Assembly: GCA_026391555.1 (NCBI GenBank)
Contig: JAPLEB010000101.1
Location: forward strand, 1-54,979
DNA: 54,979 bases
Origin: Bacteroidia bacterium
GTDB lineage: Bacteria > Bacteroidota > Bacteroidia > Bacteroidales > VadinHA17
Direction of reading: 5' to 3'
Shown: piece after piece, positions 24,873 to 33,493 of the stretch
Numbering within the stretch: the first letter of the stretch is position 1
How the letters are laid out: the number at the start of each line of letters is the position of its first letter
Notes under the pieces: model-generated
The model's database searches: none
Seen by the model: the letters and a program-made list of their open reading frames with translations, nothing else
What the model was told of the DNA's origin: nothing
Position numbers and translations under genes: made by a program

Positions 24873-27800
24873 CTTGCACTGATTTTTTTCTCCGGGGCGC
24901 TCTCCTGTATCAATTCAATACCGGATAAGATAGTATTTCCTATTTTTGGATTCATCTTTATAGTTAGAGTATTACCTGCAATGATACCTGTAAATGATTT
25001 TATTATCTCTTTGTCTTTTTTACCTGCTTCACTAACAATATCAAAGTTTTCCAGTACCTTCCTGTTTTGGATCGTTACATCAAAAACACGCTCACCTGCC
25101 TGTTTGTTCTCCAGTTCAGAAAAAAATAGTTTGATTTTGTAGGATGTCTCCTGCACATCCTTATCTTTTGACAAAGTAATTTCCAATGATCTTATCCCCC
25201 CTATTGCACTTGCACTTATCCATGAGGTATTTTCCGAATGAACAGATATTGGATCTTTCCTGATTTGGAAATAATCAACAGTATCGATTTTAACAGGAAT
25301 TCCCGGAGATACTCCACCAGCATTTGGGAATTCAAGCCACAGGACATTATCAGAAGAAGTCCTGTCACCAGGAGCGTTTAAATTAAGTCCTAACTGCTTG
25401 ATCTGTTTCCCGCTCCATTTATAGTTGCTGTTGGCCCAGTAGTTCATCCATGGCATATTTATAAAAGCCAGGGATGTTTGATTTTGATAAGCACATTGGC
25501 AAGTACGGGTATAGTCGGGAGAATTAAGTACGCCGTTTGCTACAATAAGATTTGCCGAACAACCTGCTTTAAAACCTCCAAGGCTACCTGTGCCCTCAAA
25601 TACATCGAGGTTAATAAATCCGGCAGAAGCAGACCTGAATGTGAGCAGGTGTTCGCTTGCAACCACATAACCACAACCATATTCGCGTTTGTAATTCCAT
25701 TTTACCTCTTCTCCGGTCAACAGGTCCTTTTCATAAAGAGGTTCTCCGGTAAGCAGAGAAAAACCCTCGCCGTTTGTATAAATTTTATCATTGGAAATGA
25801 TTGGAGGGTTCTCATAAGTAACTGCTTTGTCCCAGAGTATTTCTTTCGTCGCGGTTTTATAAACAATCATCCTTTTGCCATCTTCCCCTGTCAGCATGTC
25901 CCTTGATGGCCTGGTTGCCTGTAAAAGCAGCTTATGTTCAGAAGAATAACCAAGCCAGGTTCCGAAAACATTCTTTGTCTCCTCCAATATCTTTTCTCCT
26001 GTTTTAATATCGAGGTAGAGTAACCTTGATCCTTCCGGCTGATTTTCACCTCTTCTTTTAAGCTTTGTTTCAAGATACTGTGGTAGCTTATCGAGGCAGA
26101 AAAGGAAACCATCACCGGCAATTACTGAGTTATGAATAAATCCGTGATTAGCAGTAATACTCCATAATTTCTTACCGCTGAATCGGTCCATAATGATGAG
26201 TTCCTTGCTGGCAGTAAGATCAAAATTCTCGAATTTTTTGGTGTCTTTTTTATCTTCCTTTATATCTTCCTTTTTATCTTCTTGATTAGCTTCCTCAATT
26301 ATTATTTCAGGATATTTGGTAAAATTGTTGCCCAGGATCAATAAACTATCATAGACCCCGATATATCCGAGTTTTTGGGTGTTTTTTTCACCCGTTGAAA
26401 TTGTTTTAACAAGTTCCCCTGTCTTTATATTAATAAGATGACAGTTGGTGCCTTCGATAGCATATACATATTCTTTTGTGGCAATAAAATTTGTCCCTCT
26501 GGCATTTGCTCCCGGTATATGCACCTGGTTGTATTTGGTATCCAATGGATTTTCTTCATCATAAGTTTCGTCATAGTAAACCGTCCAGGTATCTTTCTTC
26601 AGGTTTTCAAATTCTTTTTTCCAGATCAACCTGCCGGTATATACATCACGTGCACTGATACTGTTTATTCCCTGTATGATCAGCCGGCCATCTATTACCT
26701 GTTCAGGGGGACCATGTCCATGCCGGGGCAGAACATCAAGATTTGAGTTACCACCAAACCACAAAATTCCCAGGGGAGCCTTAACAATTTCATCATCAGA
26801 CTTGACTGTGTTGGCGATGTTTCCATAGTTATGTGTCCAGTCAGCAGATCCTTTCAGTGAACCTGTTCTGGAAATCATAGAAAATCCGTTGCCATTACTA
26901 ATTTCAGCTCCATAAAGGTTAAGCCCGGCCAATGTATTCATCAACAACTTCTGATCATTGTCATCTGTTTTTACCCATATCTTCCCATCATAAGGTCTTG
27001 TAATTTGGTATATTGAATTTAAAATATCGCTGGTATACCCGTTGAGGTAGGAAAGGTCATTGATGATGGTCAGCGATGAAAAATATTTTGGCAGCAGCGG
27101 AAAGTCTTTGTCGAAAAGCAGAAAACCCAGACGATCAGCTTTTACTCCCAATCCGTCAAAATATTCCCTGAGATATGAAATTCTTGAAGGACTATTATCA
27201 TAAGCAATTAACGTGAGGGACGTATTTGAAACAAGGCTTTTCAAAAGCTCCATATCATTCGCTCCAAAAACGACTCCATAACCATTTGTTATCCCGGTGC
27301 TTATAATTATCTCATTGGCAGATGCAGATTCACATTTGAAGTCAGGTTCAGGTTGTTTAATATAAGAAATATTTGAAACCGGAGTATCGCCAAAAACCAG
27401 AATATCGCCATCACCCGAAACAGCAATAAGTTTTCCATTTGAAGCTACTAACCTTTCAATTCTTTTTTCTGTTACACGGGTCCAAAGTTTTTGCGGTTTG
27501 CCATTCACAATTTTTATTGCAGTAATACCCGTGCTATCGGCAGCATAAAGACAATCACCGGCTTTGATAAGGTCATTGGTTGCAGGAAAGTCCGATTTCC
27601 ACAGTTTTTCAATTTTATTATTACTATAAATAGTTGAGGCACTTATCTCTTTCCCTGAAAAATAAATAGTATTCCCATCAATAACAGGGTATTCGCCAAC
27701 GTCCGACTTAAGTTTATCCCCTGTTGCGGAATTATACATATTTGTCATTCGCTCCCTGTAATGATTGAAAAAAAACTTGTCGTTACTACAGGTGAATGCA

Positions 27801-28633
27801 CCGCCTGTCTTCTGGTTTTCAGCAAGCTTATAATAAAGTTCTTTGCCTGTTTTAATATCGAAAGCTGCAGGAACAGAGCGTCCTCCGGCAACCAGCAGTC
27901 TGTCTCCGCTGATTGTAAAATTTCCCTGGGGAGCTATATCTGCAAACGCCGGAGATTTATGAGGCTGGAGTATGTAGTTACTTCCGGTACCTTCGTTTTT
28001 CCAGATTATTTCACCGGTATCTGCATTAATCGCATAAATAAAAGTTCCCATCATCGGAAATATGCTTGCTGCGGAATAAATAATGTTGTTTTTTATTACA
28101 ATACCGCCTCTTGCCGGCCACATAGAAATAAGTCGTTTATTACCAAGAAGTTTATTTGATGCAGGTGCAAGAGATAATTTCCAGACAAGAGATCCATTAT
28201 CGGCATTTAGGCAATAACAATTCCCATCGTCGCTGATAAAATATATTTTGTCATTATTTGCAGCTAACGGCAACCTTACAGGCCCATCAGCATAATAATG
28301 CCATAACTCCTTTCCTGAGTTAATATCCAATGCAATAACCTTGTCCTGATCGTTGAAACCAAAAAATATTTTATTATCAGCAACGATAGGTTCAAATATC
28401 CTGTCAAATTGCATCAGGTTCTGATTGAGAGGATCATCCCAAACAGGTGACCTTTCAGAATATTTTACCTGCCACTGCAAATACAATTTATCCGCAAGTT
28501 GTTCAGGTGTTGAGGCTGACCTCCCGTAGTCGTACCGCCACATCGGCCAATCATAATATTGTGCCTTCGATGCAGATGAAAGAAAGAAAAGAAAGAAAAG
28601 AAAGAAAAGAAGAAAAATTGAAGATAGTTTCAT
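24869..28633 (-). CDS. Giant secreted double PQQ-propeller protein with methyltransferase-like insert and malectin domain
   Basis: A 1254-residue exported protein. After a signal peptide ending SSASKAQ comes a quinoprotein-like beta-propeller (about 30-430) with repeats of the type IIWKNEGTG and ALDINSGKELWHY. Residues about 445-600 look like a degenerate Rossmann methyltransferase domain (GYGVVFGANDMELLKSL, then LTLIAYDNSPSRISYLREYFDGLGV). A second propeller begins at ADWTHNYGNIANT and includes a Cys cluster (YTRTCQCAY). A C-terminal malectin-like domain (about 1110-1245) contains YKIKLFFSELENKQAGERVFDV. The same architecture occurs in large planctomycete proteins of unknown function. A charged KKEDIKEDKKDTKK linker lies in the second propeller. 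It heads the ABC operon. Confidence 0.8.
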   Translation of the reverse strand: MKLSSIFLLFFLFFLFFLSSASKAQYYDWPMWRYDYGRSASTPEQLADKLYLQWQVKYSERSPVWDDPLNQNLMQFDRIFEPIVADNKIFFGFNDQDKVIALDINSGKELWHYYADGPVRLPLAANNDKIYFISDDGNCYCLNADNGSLVWKLSLAPASNKLLGNKRLISMWPARGGIVIKNNIIYSAASIFPMMGTFIYAINADTGEIIWKNEGTGSNYILQPHKSPAFADIAPQGNFTISGDRLLVAGGRSVPAAFDIKTGKELYYKLAENQKTGGAFTCSNDKFFFNHYRERMTNMYNSATGDKLKSDVGEYPVIDGNTIYFSGKEISASTIYSNNKIEKLWKSDFPATNDLIKAGDCLYAADSTGITAIKIVNGKPQKLWTRVTEKRIERLVASNGKLIAVSGDGDILVFGDTPVSNISYIKQPEPDFKCESASANEIIISTGITNGYGVVFGANDMELLKSLVSNTSLTLIAYDNSPSRISYLREYFDGLGVKADRLGFLLFDKDFPLLPKYFSSLTIINDLSYLNGYTSDILNSIYQITRPYDGKIWVKTDDNDQKLLMNTLAGLNLYGAEISNGNGFSMISRTGSLKGSADWTHNYGNIANTVKSDDEIVKAPLGILWFGGNSNLDVLPRHGHGPPEQVIDGRLIIQGINSISARDVYTGRLIWKKEFENLKKDTWTVYYDETYDEENPLDTKYNQVHIPGANARGTNFIATKEYVYAIEGTNCHLINIKTGELVKTISTGEKNTQKLGYIGVYDSLLILGNNFTKYPEIIIEEANQEDKKEDIKEDKKDTKKFENFDLTASKELIIMDRFSGKKLWSITANHGFIHNSVIAGDGFLFCLDKLPQYLETKLKRRGENQPEGSRLLYLDIKTGEKILEETKNVFGTWLGYSSEHKLLLQATRPSRDMLTGEDGKRMIVYKTATKEILWDKAVTYENPPIISNDKIYTNGEGFSLLTGEPLYEKDLLTGEEVKWNYKREYGCGYVVASEHLLTFRSASAGFINLDVFEGTGSLGGFKAGCSANLIVANGVLNSPDYTRTCQCAYQNQTSLAFINMPWMNYWANSNYKWSGKQIKQLGLNLNAPGDRTSSDNVLWLEFPNAGGVSPGIPVKIDTVDYFQIRKDPISVHSENTSWISASAIGGIRSLEITLSKDKDVQETSYKIKLFFSELENKQAGERVFDVTIQNRKVLENFDIVSEAGKKDKEIIKSFTGIIAGNTLTIKMNPKIGNTILSGIELIQESAPEKKISAR
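28577..28618. repeat. 9-bp microsatellite in the propeller signal peptide
   Basis: The plus strand shows GAAAGAAAA repeated in tandem about three times with flanking partial copies. On the coding strand this encodes Leu-Phe-Phe units in the hydrophobic core of the signal peptide. Slippage by whole units would lengthen or shorten the core without a frameshift. Confidence 0.75.
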
Positions 28634-28842
28634 AATAATTCCCCGGCAGTATATATTATTATTGTTTGAATCTCATTTTAACCAGCAAACGAATCATGTA
28701 AAAATATATATCCAATAAGTCAAAAATATCAATTTATGTTAAAGATAATCGAATAGTGGTGTCGAATTTAACTTTATTTAACTAGATATTCTATAAAATC
28801 AGCAATTTTGAGATTTTAAAACCAGAATAAAAAAATTACAAA

Positions 28843-30897
28843 ATGACTTTTATAATGAATAACATTTATCAGAAGAATACTCTCAGCCTCTTAAAGGCAG
28901 TTTACCTTGCATCTTTATTCCTATGGTTACTTACCGGGTATAGCAGTATAAATGCACAGAATTCCGGGAATCCTGTTTTACTCCCAAAGACATATGAGAT
29001 TGATTCCGTGATTATTACAGCCGGAAAAGAGTCGCGTAATCTTATGGAGAAACCCTACACCGAACCTAATTCTCTCTTGCCGTCAATTAGTAAAGTAAGT
29101 CATGGAGATATCCGTAAACAGTGTGCAACCAATGTTGTCGAGGCAATGAATCATATTCCGGGAGGCCTGATTGAGACAAGGGGCCGGCAGGTAAAACAAT
29201 TCTTTTCTGTCAGGGGACAAAAATATCCTTATCCTGATTATGCAATAAATGGTGTCTGGCAGAAGGAATTCGAAGAACTGCCATATTTTTTTTCGACATC
29301 TGATATTGAAGAGATTGAGATCGTAAGATCAAGTGCAGCACTGTTAACCGGACTTTCGGGTCTGGGCGGACTGATCAACATAAAGACACGTGAATATTCA
29401 AGTCCTGAAACAAATCTTGAGATGGAATACGGTTCATTAAACAGCCTCCACACTCACCTTTCCAATGGCAACAAAATCGGCCGTTTTTCATATGCAGCCG
29501 GAATCGGATATGACAAAAGCGACGGACCATCCGGAAAGCACGCAAAAGAGGAGATGGCTGATCTCTATTCTCAGGTTCACTGGCAACCAACAGATAAGCT
29601 TAGCATTAAAGCCAATTTATTCTATCTTGATGGAAAAAGAGAATTGAGGGTTGCCGAATTACCGGCCGATCAAAAATACCGTGATATGGTCCAGAACTTT
29701 GATCCGTACAAAGTGGTTCTCTCAAACCTAAAAATGGTTTACAGACCAGGGGAAAAATTCTCTTCCGAATTGCAGTTATTTTATTCTTATCGTAATCCCA
29801 CTTTTAATGATGAAGTCAATGCAACGTCTTCCAACGAAAAAGACTCTGAGTGGGGACTAAACTTCATCCAGTCAGTTTCGGTTACTAAACTGAATATTTT
29901 ACGTTTTGGCGGTTTATATAACCACTGGGTTGCCCCTAACGGGAAGCGGTTTTATACAGGCAAACGTTGCGATATTGAAACTTTTTCAGGGGTATTGGTG
30001 GATGAACAAAGAATCGGACCGGTCACTTTGGATGCCGGAATCCGCTGGACCAAAACCTATCTGAATGACTATGGTGCATTTAATATTGAAGGTGATGGAG
30101 TTCAGTTCAAAAAAGTTGATCCCATCGAGGATCAATGGGAACCCGCAATTTTACAAAGTAGTCTTGGTGCTTCTTACCGGATAAATAATTGGCTTTCACT
30201 CTACCTTAATTCCGCAGCCGGACAAATTAAGCCACGACAGGGTTCTCTTAACATAGATCTTTCTGAGCCATTGAATGAAACCCGTTATAAAATCGATGTG
30301 GGTGCTATAAGAAAGATTGGAAGTTCAGGGAAAATAACACTGACTGCCTTTGGTGTCATGCAGAAAAACGCTATTGCACTAAGTGGGGATACTTATCTCA
30401 ATACTCTTACAAATATCCGGAGAGAACTCTATCTTAATCGTGATCAGAATCAATTTGGATTGGAGTTCGAAATAGTTGCTCCAAAGATGTTCAATTTTAT
30501 GGAACCTTTTCTCAATTTCACGGTAATGAAGTCATCAATGAAGGAAGATGGGAGTCTGGTAATAAACAAGGAGAATCCGGTTTTAATAGCAAGCGGAGGT
30601 CTTTATATGAATAAAAATAACTTTGACCTGAATCTGTTGAGCAAATATGTATCCCCTTTTGAAAATGACCGGTTTGCAAGCGTAACTGATGGTCCACAAC
30701 CGCTGGGTGATTTCTTAACAATTGATCTTTCGGGAGGGTACACAACCAAAGGTCAAGTACCTGTCAGACTCTATATCAAGATGAGAAACTTAACCAATAA
30801 AAAATATTCAACTGTAATTGGATATCCCGATTTCGGCCGGATGATTTTTTCCGGAGTGCAGGTCAAATTTCTAAGGGAAAAGAATCAGAAAAAGTAA
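28843..30897 (+). CDS. TonB-dependent outer-membrane receptor
   Basis: A 684-residue receptor. A signal peptide ends near INAQ, a TonB-box-like stretch IDSVIITAGK follows, then a plug domain (about 75-190) with VVEAMNHIPGG and SVRGQ, and a beta-barrel ending in an aromatic-rich final strand. There is no SusD partner and no N-terminal carboxypeptidase-like domain, so it resembles siderophore, cobalamin or metal receptors more than polysaccharide SusC. It diverges from the giant propeller gene with 209 bp between the starts, so the two may share control. The substrate is unknown. Confidence 0.88.
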   Translation: MTFIMNNIYQKNTLSLLKAVYLASLFLWLLTGYSSINAQNSGNPVLLPKTYEIDSVIITAGKESRNLMEKPYTEPNSLLPSISKVSHGDIRKQCATNVVEAMNHIPGGLIETRGRQVKQFFSVRGQKYPYPDYAINGVWQKEFEELPYFFSTSDIEEIEIVRSSAALLTGLSGLGGLINIKTREYSSPETNLEMEYGSLNSLHTHLSNGNKIGRFSYAAGIGYDKSDGPSGKHAKEEMADLYSQVHWQPTDKLSIKANLFYLDGKRELRVAELPADQKYRDMVQNFDPYKVVLSNLKMVYRPGEKFSSELQLFYSYRNPTFNDEVNATSSNEKDSEWGLNFIQSVSVTKLNILRFGGLYNHWVAPNGKRFYTGKRCDIETFSGVLVDEQRIGPVTLDAGIRWTKTYLNDYGAFNIEGDGVQFKKVDPIEDQWEPAILQSSLGASYRINNWLSLYLNSAAGQIKPRQGSLNIDLSEPLNETRYKIDVGAIRKIGSSGKITLTAFGVMQKNAIALSGDTYLNTLTNIRRELYLNRDQNQFGLEFEIVAPKMFNFMEPFLNFTVMKSSMKEDGSLVINKENPVLIASGGLYMNKNNFDLNLLSKYVSPFENDRFASVTDGPQPLGDFLTIDLSGGYTTKGQVPVRLYIKMRNLTNKKYSTVIGYPDFGRMIFSGVQVKFLREKNQKK

Positions 30898-30949
30898 AGG
30901 AGACAGGCTACAGGCGACAAGCTCAAGCCTTCTAAATTGTAGTGCGTCG

Positions 30950-31120
30950 TTAATTCATCAGGTAAGCATCTGAATTCGATACCAATTGAAAAAAATTATC
31001 AGAAGAAAGAGGCTGGGACGAATTTAATGAACGAAGAATGCGGATATCCAGGTTTTGAGAAGACAAAGAAACCGGTAAAAACAACAGAAACAATATTAAA
31101 AGCCTTTTAGCGAGTTTCAT
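30950..31120 (-). pseudogene. Remnant of a secreted PAP2-like phosphatase (N-terminus only)
   Basis: A 56-codon frame with a good signal peptide (MKLAKRLLILFLLFLPVSLS) followed by QNLDIRILRSLNSS and DNFFQLVSNS. This is the usual opening of membrane or periplasmic PAP2-superfamily proteins, which then continue with TM helices and KxxxxxxRP...SGH motifs. Here a stop follows at once and none of those motifs are in the 50 bp before the TonB gene. It starts 1 bp after the stop of the upstream 134-residue gene. Most likely it is a gene truncated by deletion; a tiny functional exported peptide is less likely. Confidence 0.5.
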
Positions 31121-31121
31121 A

Positions 31122-31526
31122 TTATTTTTTTCCTTCTTCCACTAAGGTCACATTTTTTGTAAGAGTAAGCGGAACTTCTCCCTCTGAATAGATAGCCTTA
31201 CCGGACATTTTGGTTCCTTCTTCCATATTTAAGTTTATCACAACATCCTGATCTTCAATATATACTGAAAAGTAAAGAGAGTCATTTTTAAATTTTACTT
31301 TTTCTCCTGCAATTTTATATTCACTTCCCGAAAACATCATTGAGGCCGAATATTTTTTTTCTGCAAAAACAACTTCAATAATCCCCGATGTATACCTTGC
31401 CGGAGCATACGGCGCTTCAAATTTCCAAGTACCAACCGGGTTATTTTTTTTAGCAGTATTTTGTCCATTTACGACGACAACTGAAAGGAATGAAATTACC
31501 AGCAGTGTTAAGATTTTGCTTTTCAT
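31122..31526 (-). CDS. Secreted beta-rich hypothetical protein
   Basis: A 134-residue protein with a signal peptide (MKSKILTLLVISFLSVVVVNGQ) and a small all-beta domain: GTWKFEAPYAPARYTSGIIEVVF, then YSASMMFSGSEYKIAGEKVKF, then LYFSVYIEDQDVVINLNME. The GTW opening recalls lipocalin-like domains common in Bacteroidota. I start at 31526 because the signal peptide begins there; an upstream ATG (31553) adds nine residues. No partner or function is evident. Confidence 0.7.
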   Translation of the reverse strand: MKSKILTLLVISFLSVVVVNGQNTAKKNNPVGTWKFEAPYAPARYTSGIIEVVFAEKKYSASMMFSGSEYKIAGEKVKFKNDSLYFSVYIEDQDVVINLNMEEGTKMSGKAIYSEGEVPLTLTKNVTLVEEGKK

Positions 31527-31626
31527 AGTTAATTTAGATTTGTTTGACATCAAATATAGAAATCAAAAATCAAATATTAATAAAAACATAAATTATTCTA
31601 AAAAGGTTGGTTGTTGCAATGAAAAT

Positions 31627-32250
31627 CTAGCATCCTCCGGCAGCTTTCTTTTTCTTTGCAGCAGGTTTAATGACGGGCTTTGACGAGGTAGCGCTCTGAT
31701 CCTGACTGGTCTGCATGGTTGCACCACCACCAAGTGCCAGTCCTGCGCTTTTGCGAAAGTCGTATTTTGCAAACTCCTCATCAGGGCTTGTTGAAGCCGG
31801 CTTCTGTGGGTTCAGAATTGCATCGAACCAATAGTTAAGTCCGCCTTCAAGCACATAATTGTTGTTAAAACCCAGTTGCCGGGTGATCATCCAGGCTTCA
31901 TTGGCAGTTAATGTTCCATTTGAATAGAAAATATTCATTTTAATATCCTGGTTAAGGATATCTGCATATTGGTCTGAAAGAAGGTCAGTTGCAGGAATAT
32001 TGATAGCGCCGGGAAGACTGAATTTCTCGAATTCATCCTGGCTTCTTACATCGATCAGGCGAAGGGATGGATCCTTCTTTATTATCATATCCGCCACAGC
32101 ATCAGGAGTTACATATTGAGTTCTTGTGTTTACTTCACCCAATAATTCCTCAGCAGTGAGTTTGTATGGTTTTGTCTTATTCTGCGGGACAGCAGCAATT
32201 ATTAGTCCCATTGGAATTATGAACAATGCTAATAATCTAAGTGGTTTCAT
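31627..32250 (-). CDS. Exported rhodanese-like protein without catalytic Cys, ending in Gly-Gly-Cys
   Basis: A 207-residue protein with an N-terminal signal or TM segment (about 5-20) and one rhodanese domain (about 45-145): RLIDVRSQDEFEKFSLPGAINIP and LGFNNNYVLEGGLNYW. The active-site loop reads FYSNGTLTANE, with Tyr109 where the persulfide cysteine belongs. The tail is Ser/Lys-rich (KPAAKKKKAAGGC) and its final residue, Cys207, is the only cysteine. It is the last clear member of the reductase-YeeE operon, so a role in periplasmic sulfane-sulfur handling is inferred. The terminal cysteine could act as a mobile sulfur acceptor. A longer start at 32271 is possible. Confidence 0.82.
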   Translation of the reverse strand: MKPLRLLALFIIPMGLIIAAVPQNKTKPYKLTAEELLGEVNTRTQYVTPDAVADMIIKKDPSLRLIDVRSQDEFEKFSLPGAINIPATDLLSDQYADILNQDIKMNIFYSNGTLTANEAWMITRQLGFNNNYVLEGGLNYWFDAILNPQKPASTSPDEEFAKYDFRKSAGLALGGGATMQTSQDQSATSSKPVIKPAAKKKKAAGGC

Positions 32251-32288
32251 AATAAATGTTTCAAGTTTCAAGTTTTTATAAATATAGA

Positions 32289-32879
32289 TTAATATTCTTC
32301 CCTCGGGAATTTTTTCTCAGCCCATTCTGCAACCCAGAACATTGCCAGGGCCATGATTATCAGTAAAAAGGCAAATACTCCATCGGTCAGTCCGAGTGTT
32401 TCACTAATTTTTGGCGAGCCAAGGAATTTTGCAAGATACATTCCGTCCCAGAGGTTATAACCGATACCGAAGATAAATACACCGATAAACAAACCTCCGA
32501 TAAAGACAAATGCATCAAGTTTACCGATTGATGCCCCACAGAAGCTTGTACCGGGGCAATAACCTCCCATAATAAAACCTGCTCCCATAATGATTCCCCC
32601 TACAATTGCAGAGGTCAAATAAGTAGGATTAATATAAACCAGTTTAAGGTCGATCCAGCCAAAAAGGCTGAAGAAGAGAAGTCCTAACATCGCGGTTATT
32701 GCTGCCGTGAAGAATACTTTTAGGACAACAGTATCGTAACCATAAAATACTCCCGCGAGTTTTCTACTTGATGAGAAACCGCTCTGTTCCAGAACAAAGC
32801 CGAATCCTATTCCTATGATAAAAGCCAGGAATAGATTCGTGTTTTCTGATATAATTTCATTGATTGCTAATGGTCCCAT
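32289..32879 (-). CDS. YeeE/YedE-family sulfur transport protein (half-size, first copy)
   Basis: A 196-residue membrane protein with about five TM helices. It contains GFGFVLEQSGF and the cysteine motif GGYCPGTSFCGASIGK (Cys108, Cys114), diagnostic of YeeE/YedE transporters that move thiosulfate or related sulfur species by cysteine relay. It is half the size of E. coli YeeE, and a second half-size gene lies next to it. Both are in the molybdopterin reductase operon, suggesting passage of reduced sulfur across the inner membrane. Confidence 0.88.
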   Translation of the reverse strand: MGPLAINEIISENTNLFLAFIIGIGFGFVLEQSGFSSSRKLAGVFYGYDTVVLKVFFTAAITAMLGLLFFSLFGWIDLKLVYINPTYLTSAIVGGIIMGAGFIMGGYCPGTSFCGASIGKLDAFVFIGGLFIGVFIFGIGYNLWDGMYLAKFLGSPKISETLGLTDGVFAFLLIIMALAMFWVAEWAEKKFPREEY

Positions 32880-32937
32880 GGTAAATATTATATTGTAAAG
32901 TTGTATTGCTGTTATGTCGTTATGTCGTTATGCCGAA

Positions 32938-33471
32938 TTATATCCAGTTCTTTCTGAAGAAATATGCAAGTACATAGGCGGTTCCGAATATTGCCATCAT
33001 CGTAATAAATCCACCTAGTGACAGTACGGCCATCCCGCTCAAAGCAGAACCGCTGGTGCAGCCCCTCCCAAGCTGTGATCCAAAGCCAAAAAGGACACCT
33101 CCTCCTAACGCGAGCAACAATCTCTTCCGTGATGTGATTTTAGGTGAGTGTTCAACTTTAAATTTCAGCCGGCCTGCAAAAGCGCCTGAAAGAAATCCCC
33201 CGACAATAACACCCAACATCTCAAAAACGAGCCATGTTTTCATCGGATTACCTGTGTGCGATTCCCTGAATTCTTTCACGAATCCTGACTTCTCAGCTGA
33301 CGATGGAGCAACTGTAGTCATAGCAGTAACAACTGTGCTTTTAATAGCACCGCTGGCACCAAGTCCACGTCCTGCAACAAAATTTGCTGCAAGAAGAACA
33401 ATACCCAGCAACACCCCACCCAGATACGGATTGAGGTATTTTGTCTTTTTTGTTTCCTTCGATTTAACCAT
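32938..33471 (-). CDS. YeeE/YedE-family sulfur transport protein (half-size, second copy)
   Basis: A 177-residue membrane protein complementary to the neighbouring copy: helices at about 15-35, 80-100 and 120-170 and the motif GFGSQLGRGCTSGSALSG (Cys138). The gap of 58 bp to the first copy contains an 8-bp GTTATGTC-type tandem repeat. I start at 33471 (MVKSKETKK), 22 bp after the NrfD-like gene; the frame is open to 33531 but that overlaps the previous gene and adds no TM helix. The two copies probably form one heteromeric transporter. Confidence 0.85.
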   Translation of the reverse strand: MVKSKETKKTKYLNPYLGGVLLGIVLLAANFVAGRGLGASGAIKSTVVTAMTTVAPSSAEKSGFVKEFRESHTGNPMKTWLVFEMLGVIVGGFLSGAFAGRLKFKVEHSPKITSRKRLLLALGGGVLFGFGSQLGRGCTSGSALSGMAVLSLGGFITMMAIFGTAYVLAYFFRKNWI

Positions 33472-33493
33472 ATTTTTAATTCTTTTCCAATTC

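Noticed and set aside
25478-25906. A 142-codon open frame opposite the giant propeller gene
   Set aside because: No family features are seen and the sense gene is intact across the region.
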